From Anthonomus grandis grandis (Eukaryota; Arthropoda; Insecta; Coleoptera; Curculionidae), in the NCBI RefSeq assembly GCF_022605725.1, contig NC_065546.1:47116227-47180226 (forward strand): a DNA stretch of 64,000 bases, written 5' to 3'. The translations under genes and the position numbers were made by a program. Positions 10,146 through 22,000 of the stretch are shown here, piece after piece. Position 1 is the stretch's first letter. Every line of letters starts with the position of its first letter. The notes below the pieces were generated by a model that did not search any database, was not told where the DNA came from, and was given only the letters and a program-made list of their open reading frames with translations.

Positions 10146-10766
10146 TTTGAATTCAGCGATTATCTGCATACTTTGGTGAATACGCCATAACTTTCATCAG
10201 TACGACAGTGAATTAATTGATGAGTTGATTCAGCATATCCACCCTAGATGTCGCTAAAGAATTAACATTAATATTTTTAGTATTTTTTTTTTTATCTTGG
10301 ATGGCCTTTTTAATAGAAAGGTTTACTTTACTTACACTCATGAGACCTAAACTTTTTTGCTCTTGGTTTAACCTGGCTTTTTAGGGCAGAGCCTATTCCC
10401 TTCACCAAAAATGTAGGAAATAGAGAAAATAATATTGTCATTTGCCAATAACGTCCTTTATTCTCCTTAATGTTTTTAGGCTCTAATGCTACATAACATA
10501 CAATCATAATTTTTAATGAAGATATTACGTGTGTGTTTATATTATGTGTTATGCTTTAATACATGTTGTCCTTATCTTAATAAAAAAATTTATATATGTA
10601 CATATAATTTCTGCATATTCTATGTGAAGTATACAATTATTATTTAAATAATATATAAAACTAATTAACTTAATAAGATTACAAAAATATTTATTACATG
10701 TCAAACCTGTATACAACTGAACTTTGTCATGATTATTTTTTATGTGCTCATATGAAAAACTTAATT

Positions 10767-11780
10767 TTAACTTCTGCACTTTTTTCTTTCACATCCTCCA
10801 GTTTTTTGCGGCAAAATGAATTTTAGCTCTGCTGTTGATGCAAAATTGAAATCATGTCCCTTACTGGAATTTGACACCGGCTCACCTTCTACAAAATTGT
10901 TGACAGTGTTTCTGTTTGAAGTACCATGCTTGAAAGAAGTGGACGAACTTGTACTGGGTATAGATATGTTTGTACTAAGCAATTCTGTATTTACCTTGAA
11001 AAAAATCAAGCTTTGAAATAAATAAAAATAAGTTGGAAGTATAGACTTACCTAGGTTTTTGACAATTTCTTTAATTTCTCCTTGGTTAACCTCTTTGCAT
11101 GTGGAAAAGTAGTGAGGCCATTCATTGTATTTTTGTCAACAATTACATACCAATGCATGGACTGAAGGTTTTTTATCCATTTGCCTACAAGGAACAAAAT
11201 TTATAGATTACCTCATTTAGGTATTAAAAAAAATGAAAGATTTAGTAAAAATACCTTAGTATTCCTTGGCAAAGATATTCATTTTTCTTTTTCCAGGGGC
11301 TCTTTTGAAAATTTAAAGATATGACAGGTCCGTTTTTCGCTATGATGCTTTCAATCTGGTGCAAAACACATAACCTTTGTTGGTGTAGTCCACTAAAATA
11401 ACAAAAACAAAATCAAATATAACAATCAAAACATTATGACATAACCTTAAAATGTATGTATTTTCATAAATTTCAGGATTATTCACTAAAAATTGGTAAT
11501 TATGAAACTGAATTTAAAAAAAAAACTTGTATGTGTGTAATTGTGATACTTACATTTTATTTTCATATAGGAAAGTAAGAAAGATGCGGAGACTTAAAAA
11601 TATCTTCCAACATTTGTTTGGATTTTGGGAACTTCCGTTGCCGGTGGCGTTTATGCTTGTGGGCCGGAAAGTGACATTGAAATGACAAGTGTAAGTCTCT
11701 TCGTCTTCTTCTTTTTTTCTTCGATTTTTATGGCTTAAGCCCGATAGCAACCAACGTGAGTCAGAATTATGCAAAAACAT
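10767..11780 (-). other. Candidate four-exon spliced cassette, unit 2
   Basis: Same segments and splice signals as unit 1. The GGT that creates the earlier exon 2 donor is missing (GGAATACTAAG|GTATT). With the remaining donor, exon 3 is read in another frame and meets TGA after about 17 codons. Exon 1 has one change to ETYTCH, and exon 4 has several substitutions (SLKH to SFKH, FAPT to FAST). Confidence 0.33.
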
Positions 11781-12274
11781 GTTAAGGTGGCTTTACATAA
11801 AGGAATTAAGCTGTTTACCTTCCAAACAATACCAAAGTTGTTAATTCGTTTTTTTAGGCATAATTAACAATTAAATTGTAAATAATGGCTAAGAGTTAAA
11901 CGATACACTTTATAATATTAAAATTAATAATAGACAGAATTTTATAACTTTTATTGCTACAGAATAGATGTAACTATTTGGTAGTATAGTACTTTTTTCA
12001 ATCCGACCAAAGCAAATTTTTTAAATTATTTCCAATGTTGATCTGGTTTACGATTTTATTACCGATTCATTTTAGAACCCTGACATAATTTTGATATATG
12101 TAGGTTTTGAGAATATTTTCTACTAAACTAAAATTAAAGAGCGGAGCGTATTGTAACACATCATGGTTCTCTGAAGCATGATACCCAGAAATAAGTTAGT
12201 AATATTTCAATGAAATTTATTTTTGATTATAATATATAATAAGACCTTTCCTTTTCTCTCTGTATTTACTATAG

Positions 12275-12486
12275 ATTGACGAAAAACACAAAGTCACGGT
12301 CTCACAACATGTAATTAAACGGGCTACACGTGTTTCGCTCTAGTTAGAGCATCATCAGTTACAGCATAAGTGTGTGGATGGCTTCTAAAGGCCTGATGAT
12401 GCTCTAACTAGAGCGAAACACGTGTAGCCCGTTTAATTACATGTTGTGAGACCGTGACTTTGTGTTTTTCTTTGTTTTTCGTCAAT
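12275..12486. repeat. Long inverted repeat with hammerhead-like core, unit 2
   Basis: Same palindrome; here the left arm rather than the right has lost about 12 bp of the outer AAACAAAGAAAAAC part. The hammerhead candidate spans 12386-12435 (+) with an identical core. Confidence 0.93.
12386..12435 (+). ncRNA. Candidate hammerhead ribozyme, unit 2
   Basis: Identical to the unit 1 copy across stem I, CTGATGA, stem II, GAAA and stem III. Confidence 0.6.
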
Positions 12487-12591
12487 TTTGTATGTTGGTC
12501 TCTTAGAGAATAATGGATGAGATTTTTGGATTTAATATAGATGTTAATTTTTTCGAAGTACTAAAAAAAGAAAAAGTTGGGTAGAGCACCA

Positions 12592-12664
12592 TGCCGAGGC
12601 AAAGATTTGAACTCAGAGCCTTATGAGTATACGGCAGGTCTCTTCCCCACTGCGTGTTTAGGGC
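12592..12664 (-). other. tRNA-like sequence, unit 2
   Basis: Same 73-nt length. The T loop becomes TTCAAAT and the stem keeps CTGAG. Confidence 0.3.
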
Positions 12665-12744
12665 ACTCCTTGGATAATTGTCGAGATTTTTTTTTTAGTA
12701 CTGACAAAATTTTTAAAAATTTCTACTGGTCCCCACGGACCAAA

Positions 12745-12967
12745 GTAGACGCGAAGCGTCTACTTGTTACAATACGCTTCGCGTATTGTAAGAACGCATC
12801 CAGCTAAATTGAAGGATTTTCGGACCCTGCGTCACATAAACGCTAATAACTTTGGTTCTATCCCGAATTTTTTTTTCCGGTTTTTACCGTTATATGTAGG
12901 AAGGATGAGAGTATATAACGGTGAAAAAATTTTTTCGACACGCCCACCCCGAAGGGGTGGGCGTGGC
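12745..12967. repeat. Cluster of triloop hairpins, unit 2
   Basis: The first two hairpins are perfect; the third (12937-12967) has one mismatch (GACACGCCC facing GGGCGTGGC). The stretch between hairpins 2 and 3 differs strongly from unit 1 but matches unit 4, suggesting patchwork exchange between units. Confidence 0.88.
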
Positions 12968-13833
12968 AAAAAACGGTTTTTTGACGAAAAAAATTTGATT
13001 AAGTCGTTGTGGAAAACTGACCGGGCCGATTTTTCTGAAACTCATTGACGTTAAAGGCCTTTATATAAAGCAGCTCCTAAAGGGCGCTTTTTAAGATAAA
13101 CCCTTTAGAAGTCGGATTTTTCTGTGAATGAATTTTGAACTTTTTGCGCGGTACCTCGCGGACTTAAACGGCTGTGGGGCCTAAACGGTAATGTTCCCGA
13201 CAATGCGAATAAAACAGCCCTTTTCTACGTAAATGTAGCTTTCTTTTTTATTAAAACTATTTTTTTTCAAAAGAAACTCCTTCCGAGATAAACGAGCTCA
13301 AACTTAAAATTTTTTTTTTCGAAAAAAAAAAAAGTGAATTTTTCGAGAAATAAATTTTTTTCTACTTCTAAAAAAATTTTTAAATTTTTTTTGGTAACGC
13401 CGTTTGAAAGCTTAATCCTTTAGGATTAAATAGAGGTATTACTCATGACGCTACGTATTATACAGGGTGAGCTGTGTTAACAAATATAAACCCCTTTTTG
13501 AGCCTTTTTTTGACCGATTTTTTCTATTTTTCTTAATAACTCTTTATCGGCGGCACCTAGAGACTTCAAACTTTCAGCGTTTTAAGAACTTTTTAAATCC
13601 TATTTTTCGACGTACTCTACAACCTTCTACGTAGAGCAGTTTTTGCTCTACACCTTTTTTTAACTTTGACGCTTTATACCGGCATACCTATGACACCTAC
13701 GAAAACCATTTTTTTTCTGAAATCACCGGACACTATCTGGCTATAATCCACTAAAAACCGTTTTTCTTCAAATGTTACCGTTTTCCCGCAATGCGCTGTT
13801 ATTTAAGAAAAACCCCCAAAAATAAGCCGTTCC

Positions 13834-14120
13834 AATCAACCAATCATACCGTCGACACCACGGGAGCCAACGCATGGTACAAAATAGTTGGCGGTCCAGC
13901 ACCAAATTGCCCCAATGTAAAAGCATACGGACGACGTCATTATCGAGTCGCACATGGCCAGATGACGTAACCGCGGGGTTTTCGGTATTGTGGCGGCAAA
14001 TTCGGCCCCGTTTGCGCTACGAGTTAGAGTAGGAAAAGCGGTTTGAGAGAAGGATGGAGGATGTCTGGCAACAATTATAAACGCGTCGTGTTCGTCTCGT
14101 GACGTCATGAGTTATTTTAT
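13834..14120. promoter_or_regulatory. GC-rich block with CRE-like sites, unit 2
   Basis: Nearly identical to unit 1 with all three TGACGT-core sites. Confidence 0.4.
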
Positions 14121-14563
14121 TAATGAATATTATTAGTATTATGGGGACAATTTTACGCGGTTTCTTGATAAATTACTAGGATAAATAAAATGAATATAAA
14201 TATTAAGAAATATATATTTGAAATATACAGAGGGTATTGATATTACGGAACATTTATGAGGATAATAATAGTATGGAAATAGAATTATACGGGGGGTTTT
14301 AAGGTTTTAAGGCATTTATAAGGAAAATATTACTTATAATTATATTAATCATATTATAAAGGGTGTTTTAAGGTTTAAGGACATTGACAAGAAAGATAAT
14401 ATTTATAATAATAGTAATAGCAGCATAAAGGTTAGGACAAGGTATAAATATCTGGAAAAAAAATAATAGTAATAATAGTTTTATTTTAGTTAGGGTTCTT
14501 TTAGTGGGGGTTACTAAATTGGTAATAAATTTATATTAATAGTTTATCAATTTAGAAAAAAAA

Positions 14564-17435
14564 GACATTGATGCGGTGTCAAAAAAAGGTGTATTTTTAT
14601 ATTTTTTTTACTATATTATTGAGATCACGGCTTTCATAGCTTCAATTCAATAAGTTGATAAATTTTTTTATTCGTTTTTTTTTTCTTTAAATTTTTTTTA
14701 TTTTATTATAATTGCCTTTTAAAATAAAAATTAAAAAAAAAAAACAAGAAACAAACCACTTTTTCCTATCCTAATACATTGCTTCTTATGGGACCTGATC
14801 TTCCTCTTTAGATTGTGACACTCGTATGAATCGTGGAAAAATTTGTCATAAAGCTTTTTTACTAGTTTTTGAATGGTCTTTAACCAGAAAAAAGAAATTT
14901 TGAATTCGGAGCATATTTTGAAAAAATGGTCATTTTGACCCGGATTTTGTTCGAAAATCGAAAAATGCAAAGAAATAGGTTTTCCGTTCATTTTAGAGTC
15001 AAATCGGTAATAATCTTTTTTAAAGGTACTCTAAAGTAGTACAGGATAGGAAAATAAAAAATTAAAATTTTGCCATAGGGCTCTTGATAATTCGATATTT
15101 ATGTTTTACAGTTTTTTTCAATTTTCTCCGATTCTATAATAGCTAGAACCAATTCGTTTTGACAGGCGAATACCTCTTAATATACCCAAGAACTTTTATT
15201 TAATACAAAAAGTTATCAGAGTTATAGTTTATTTATAAAAAAATAAAAACCATTTTTTCGAAATTTTTCGTGGGTATACCCCTTTCGATTTTCGACCAAA
15301 AAAAAAATTATTTTTTTATTGGGCTTTTTTACTGGAAATTGTTAGTTTAGGGCTTACTTTAAAATTTGCCAATAATCGTTTTAGGAAAAAAAATTGTACG
15401 GTGGGAAAAAACCAGTTTTCTTTTGTTTTTCCCACATTTTTACTATAGTATCGCGGGTTCTGTAGCTTTGATTCAATTCGTTTATGGTTTCTTTTATTCC
15501 TTATTCTTCTCCTGTCAATTCTTTTTATATCCAGTTACTATTGGTTCTCAAAAATAAAACTGAAAAATCAAAAAAATCCACGAAAAAACCCGGTTTTCTT
15601 ATCCCCAAACATGAATTCTTATGGGACCTAATCTTTCTATTTATATTGTGGCACTCGTATGGATCGTGGAAAAATTTGTCATAAAGCTTTTTTACTAGTT
15701 TTTGAATGGTCTTTAACCAGAAAAAAGAAATTTTGAATTCGGAGCATATTTTGAAAAAATGGTCATTTTGACCCGGATTTTGTTCGAAAATCGAAAAATG
15801 CAAAGAAATAGGTTTTCCGTTCATTTTAGAGTCAAATCGGTAATAATCTTTTTTAAAGGTACTCTGAAGTAGTGCAGGATAGAAAAATAAAAAATTGATA
15901 TTTTTCCATAGGGCTCTTGATAATTCGATATTTATGTTTTACAGTTTTTTTCAATTTTCTCCGATTCTATGATAGCTAGAACCGATTCGTTTTGACATAC
16001 GGATATCCCGTAATAATCCCGAGAACTTTTGTTTGAAACAAAAAGTTCTCAGACTCACAGTTAATTCAGAAAAAAATAAAAATCATTTTTTCGAAATTTT
16101 TCGTGGGTATACCCCTTTCGATTTTCGACCAAAAAAAAAATTTTTTTTTTATTGAGTTTTTTTACTGGAAATTGTTAGTTTAGGGCTTACTTTAAAATTT
16201 GCCATTAATCATTTTAGGAAAAAAAAATTGTACGATGGGAAAAAGGACGTTTTCTTTTGTTTTTCCCACATTTTTACTTATATCTCGGCTTCTATAGCTT
16301 CGATTCAATTCGTTTATGGTTTCTTTTATTTCTTATTCTTCTCCTGTCAATTCTTTTAATACTTTATTACTATTGGCTCTCAAAAATAAAACTGAAAAAT
16401 CAAAAAAATCCACGAAAAAACCCGGTATTCTTATCCCCAAACATGAATTCTTATGGGACCTAATCTTTCTCTTTATATTGTGGCACTCCTTTAAATCGTG
16501 GAAAATTTTGCTATTGAGCTTTTTTACTAGTTTTTGAATGGTCTTTAACCAGAAAAAAGAAATTTTAAATTCAGAGCATATTTTGAAAAAATGGTCATTT
16601 TGACCCCGGATTTTGTTCGAAAATCGAAAATTGCAAAGAAATAGGGTTTCTGTTCATTTTAGAGTCAAATTGGTAATAACCTTTTTTAAAGGTACTCTGA
16701 AGTAGTGCAGGATAGAAAAATAAAAAATTGATATTTTTCCATAGGGCTCTTGATAATCCGATATTTATGTTTTACAGTTTTTTTCAAGTTTCTCCGATTC
16801 TATGATAGCTAGAACCGATTCGTTTTGACATACGGATACCTCGTAATATTCCCGAGAACTTTTGTTTGAAACAAAAAGTTCTCAGACTCACAGTTAATTC
16901 AGAAAAAAATAAAAATCATTTTTTCGAAATTTTTCGTGGGTATACCCCTTTCGATTTTCGACCAAAAAAAAAATTTTTTTTTTATTGAGTTTTTTTACTG
17001 GAAATTGTTAGTTTAGGGCTTACTTTAAAATTTGTCAATAATCATTAAAAAAAAAAAAAAATTGTACCGTGGGAAAAAACCAGTTTTCTTTTGTTTTTCC
17101 CACAGTTTTACTAATATCTCGGCTTCTATAGCTTCGATTCAATTCGTTAATAGTTTCTTTTATTACCGATTCTTTTCCTGTTAATTCTTTTTATATTTTA
17201 TTACAATTGCTTTTCAAAATAAAAATGGAAAATAAAAAAAATCGACATAAAAACCTAGTTGTCTTATCCCAATACCCTAATAAATGGGACCCTCTTTTCC
17301 CTTTATCTTGTGGCACGTATAAATCGTGGAAAATTTACTTAATAAACTTTTCTACTAAGTTTTGCATGGCCTTTAAGGTAAAAAAAGAAGTTTTGAATTT
17401 TAAGCATAATTTGAAAACGCAAATAAAATTATTTT
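14564..17435. repeat. 833-bp subrepeat block of unit 3
   Basis: Same layout as unit 2, with monomer markers near 15426, 16259 and 17092 after a degenerate first monomer near 14595. The monomer order is again degenerate, TATCGCGGG type, TATATCTCGGC type, partial type. Confidence 0.9.
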
Positions 17436-18053
17436 GAAATCAGCGATTATCTGCATACTTTGGTGAATACGCCATAACTTTCATCAGTACGACAGTGAAT
17501 TAATTGATGAGTTGATTCAGCATATCCACCCTAGATGTCGCTAAAGAATTAACATTAATATTTTTAGTATATTTTTTTTTATCTTGGATGGCCTTTTTAA
17601 TAGAAAGGTTTACTTTACTTACACTCATGAGACCTAAACTTTTTTGCTCTTGGTTTAACCTGGCTTTTTAGGGCAGAGCCTATTCCCTTCACCAAAAATG
17701 TAGGAAATAGTGAAAATAATATTGTCATTTGCCAATAACGACCTTTATTCTCCTTAATGTTTTTAGGCTCTAATGCTACATAACATACAATCATAATTTT
17801 TAATGAAGATATTACGTGTGTGTCTATATTATGTGTTATGCTTTAATACATGTTGTCCTTATCTTAATAAAAAAATTTATATATGTACATATAATTTCTG
17901 CATATTCTATGTGAAGTATACAATTATTATTTAAATAATGTATAAAACTAATTAACTTAATAAGATTACAAAAATATTTATTACATGTCAAACCTGTATA
18001 CAACTGAACTTTGTCATGATTATTTTTTATGTGCTCATATGAAAAACTTAATT

Positions 18054-19067
18054 TTAACTTCTGTACTTTTTTCTTTCACATCCTCCAGTTTTTTGCGGCA
18101 AAATGAATTTTAGCTCTGCTGTTGGTGCAAAATTGAAATCATGTCCCTTACTGGAATTTGACACCGGCTCACCTTCTACAAAATTGTTGACAGTGTCTCT
18201 GTTTGAAGTACCATGCTCCAAAGAAGTGGACGAACTTGAAATCGGTATAGATATGTTTGTACTAAGCAATTCTGTATTTACCTTGAAAAAAATCAAGCTT
18301 TGAAAAAAATAAAGATAAGTTGGAAGTATAGACTTACCTAGGTTTTTGACAATTTCTTTAATTTCTCCTTGGTTAACCTCTTTGCATGTGGAAAAGTAGT
18401 GAGGCCATTCATTGTATTTTTGTCAACAATTACATACCAATGCATGGACTGAAGGTTTTTTATCCATTTGCCTACAAGGAACAAAATTTATAGATTACCT
18501 CATTTAGGTATTAAAAAAAATGAAAGATTTAGTAAAAATACCTTAGTATTCCTTGGCAAAGATATTCATTTTTCTTTTTCCAGGGGCTCTTTTGAAAATT
18601 TAAAGATATGACAGGTCCGTTTTTCGCTATGATGCTTTCAATCTGGTGCAAAACACATAACCTTTGTTGGTGTAGTCCACTAAAATAACAAAAACAAAAT
18701 CAAATATAACAATCAAAACATTATGACATAACCTTAAAATGTATGTATTTTCATAAATTTCAGGATTATTCACTAAAAATTGGTAATTATGAAACTGAAT
18801 TAAAAAAAAAAACTTGTATGTGTGTAATTGTGATACTTACATTTTATTTTCATATAGGAAAGTAAGAAAGATGTGGAGACTTAAAAATATCTTCCAACAT
18901 TTGTTTGGATTTTGGGAACTTCCGTTGCCGGTGGCGTTTATGCTTGTGGGCCGGAAAGTGACATTGAAATGACAAGTGAAAGTCTCTTCGTCTTCTTCTT
19001 TTTTTCTTCGATTTTTATGGCTTAAGCCCGATAGCAACCAACGTGAGTCAGAATTATGCAAAAACAT
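18054..19067 (-). other. Candidate four-exon spliced cassette, unit 3
   Basis: Same layout, with the GGT-less donor as in unit 2. Exon 4 carries a cluster of changes (IPISSSS, LEHGT, KKYRS) and exon 1 one (SLHIF). All four segments stay open and splice borders are kept. Confidence 0.33.
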
Positions 19068-19561
19068 GTTAAGGTGGCTTTACATAAAGGAATTAAGCTG
19101 TTTACCTTCCAAACAATACCAAAGTTGTTAATTCGTTTTTTTAGGCATAATTAACAATTAAATTGTAAATAATGGCTAAGAGTTAAACGATACACTTTAT
19201 AAGATTAAAATTAATAATAGACAGAATTTTATAACTTTTATTGCTACAGAATAGATGTAACTATTTGCTAGTATAGTACTTTTTTCAATCGGACCAAAGC
19301 AAATTTTTTAAATTATTTCCAATGTTGATCTGGTTTACGATTTTATTACCGATTCATTTTAGAACCTTGACATAATTTTGATATATGCAGGTTTTGAGAA
19401 TATTTTCTACTAAACTAAAATTAAAGAGCGGAGCGTATTGTAACACATCATGGTTCTCTGAAGCATGATACCCAGAAATAAGTAAGTAATATTTCAATGA
19501 AATTTATTTCTGATTATAATATATAATAAGACCTTTCCTTTTCTCTCTGTATTTACTATAG

Positions 19562-19783
19562 ATTGACGAAAAACAAAGAAAAACACAAAGTCACGGTCTC
19601 ACAACATGTAATTAAACGGGCTACACGTGTTTCGCTCTAGTTAGAGCATCATCAGTTACAGCATAAGTGTGTGGATGGCTTCTAAAGGCCTGATGATGCT
19701 CTAACTAGAGCGAAACACGTGTAGCCCGTTTAATTACATGTTGTGAGACCGTGACTTTGTGTTTTTCTTTGTTTTTCGTCAAT
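19562..19783. repeat. Long inverted repeat with hammerhead-like core, unit 3
   Basis: The full-length form: both arms reach ATTGACGAAAAACAAAGAAA and its complement, about 95 bp per arm. Confidence 0.93.
19683..19732 (+). ncRNA. Candidate hammerhead ribozyme, unit 3
   Basis: All core and stem positions are as in unit 1. Confidence 0.6.
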
Positions 19784-19888
19784 TTTGTATGTTGGTCTCT
19801 TAGAGAATAATGGATGAGATTTTTGGATTTATTATAGATGTTAATGTTTTCCAAGTACTAAAAAAAGAAAAAGTTGGGTAGAGCACCA

Positions 19889-19961
19889 TGCCGAGGCTAA
19901 GATTTGAACTCAGAGCCTTATGAGGATACGGCAGGTCTCTTCCCCACTGCGTGTTTAGGGC
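19889..19961 (-). other. tRNA-like sequence, unit 3
   Basis: 73 nt; T loop TTCAAAT, A-box-like ACACGCAGTGGG kept. Confidence 0.3.
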
Positions 19962-20042
19962 ACTCCTTGGATAATTGTGGAGATTTTTTTTTGTAGTACT
20001 GACAAAAATTTAAAAAATTTCTACTGGTCCCCACGGACCAAA

Positions 20043-20264
20043 GTAGACGCGAAGCGTCTACTTGTTACAATACGCTTCGCGTATTGTAAGAACGCACCGA
20101 CAAAAATTGGCGGAGGTTCCGACTTTCGACACAAAAACGCTAATAACTTTTTTTCTATGGCGAATTTTTCTTTCGGGTTTTTACCGTTATATGTAGGAAG
20201 GATGAGAGTATATAACGGTGTAAAAAATTTTTCGCCACGCCCACCCCGAAGGGGTGGGCGTGGC
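20043..20264. repeat. Cluster of triloop hairpins, unit 3
   Basis: All three hairpins are perfect; the middle stretch is of the unit 1 type. Confidence 0.9.
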
Positions 20265-21119
20265 AAAAAAACGGTTTTTTGACGAAAAAAATTTGATTAA
20301 GTCGTTGTGGAAAACTGACCGGGCCGATTTTTCTGAAACTCATTGACGTTAAAGGCCTTTATATAAAGCAGCTCCTAAAGGACGCTTTTTAAGATAAACC
20401 CTTTAGAAGTCGGATTTTTCTGTGAATGAATTTTGAACTTTTTGCGCGGTACCTCGCGGACTTAAACGGCTGTGGGGCCTAAACGGTAAAGTTCCCGGTA
20501 ATGCGAACAAAACAGACCTTTTCTACGTAAATGTAGCTTTCTTTTTTATTAAAACTATTTTTTTCCAAAAGAAACTCCTTCCGAGATAAACGAGCTCAAA
20601 CTTAAAATTTTTTTTTTCGAAAAAAAAAAAGTGAATTTTTCGAGAAATAAATTTTTTTCTACTTCTAAAAAATTTTTTTAATTTTTTTTGTTAACACCGT
20701 TTGAAAGCTTAATCCTTTAGGATTAAATAGAGGTATTATTCATGGTGCTACGTATTATACAGGGTGAGCTGTGTTAACAAATATAAACCCCTTTTTGAGC
20801 CTTTTTTTGACCGATTTTTTCTATTTTTCTTAATAACTCTTTATTGGCGGCACCTAGAAACTTCAAACTTTCAGCGTTTTAAGAACTATTTAAATCCTAT
20901 TTTTCGACATACTCTACAACCTTCTACGTAGAGTAGTTTTTGCTCTACACCCTTTTTTAACTTTGACGCTTAATACCGGCATACCTATGACACCTACGAC
21001 AACCATTTTTTTTCTGAAACCACCGGACACTATCTGGCTATAATCCACTAAAAACCGTTTTTCTTCAAATGTTACCATTTTCCGGGGGCCCGCTGTTATT
21101 TAAGAAAAACCCCCAAAAA

Positions 21120-21410
21120 TAAGCCGTTCCAATCAACCAGTCATACCCTCGAGACACAGGGAGCCAGCTCATGGTACAATAACGGTGGCGGTCCAGCACC
21201 AAATTGACCCAATGTAAAGGCATACGGACGACGTCATTATCGAGTCGCACATGGCCAGATGACGTAAGCGCGGGGTTTTCGGGGTATTGTGGCGGCAAAT
21301 TCGGCCCCGTTTGCGCTACGAGTTAGAGTAGGAAAAGCGGTTTGAGAGAAGGATGGAGGATGTCTGGCAACAATTATAAACGCGTCGTGTTCGTCTCGTG
21401 ACGTCATGAG
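21120..21410. promoter_or_regulatory. GC-rich block with CRE-like sites, unit 3
   Basis: Several substitutions (CTCGAGACACAGGG replaces GTCGACACCACGGG), but the three TGACGT-core sites remain. Confidence 0.4.
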
Positions 21411-21559
21411 TTATTTTATTAATGAATATTATTAGTATTATGGGGACAATTTTACGCGGTTTCTTGATAAATTACTGGGATAAATAAAATGAATATAAAT
21501 ATTAATAAATATATATTTGAAATATACAGAGGGTATTGATATTACGGAACATTTATGAG

Positions 21560-21855
21560 GATAATAATAGTATGGAAATAGAATTATACCGGCGGTTTTA
21601 AGGTTTTAAGGCATTTATAAGGAAAATAATATTTATAATTATAGTAATATTAATCTACAGGGTGTTTTAAAGTTGAAGTGCATTAATAAGGAGAATATTA
21701 TATATAATAAAAGTAATATTAATCGTCAGCATATTTTAGGGTTTTAGTGCTTTCATAAGGAAAATATTATTTATAATTATAGTAATCGTATTATAAAGGG
21801 TGTTTTAAGATTTAAGGACATTTACAAGAAAGATAATATTTATAATAATAGTAAT
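21560..21855. repeat. Expanded 60-75 bp minisatellite, unit 3/4 junction
   Basis: About five copies, each starting near TTTTAAGG or TTTTAGGG and containing CATAAGGAAAATA. The extra copies add about 150 bp relative to units 1-2. Confidence 0.75.
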
Positions 21856-22000
21856 AGCAGCATAAAGGTTAAGACAAGGTATAAATATCTGGAAAAAAAA
21901 TAATAGTAATAATAGTTTTATTTTAGTTAGGGTTCTTTTAGTGGGGGTTGCTAAATTGGTAATAAATTTATATAAATAGTTTATCAATTTAGAAAAAAAA

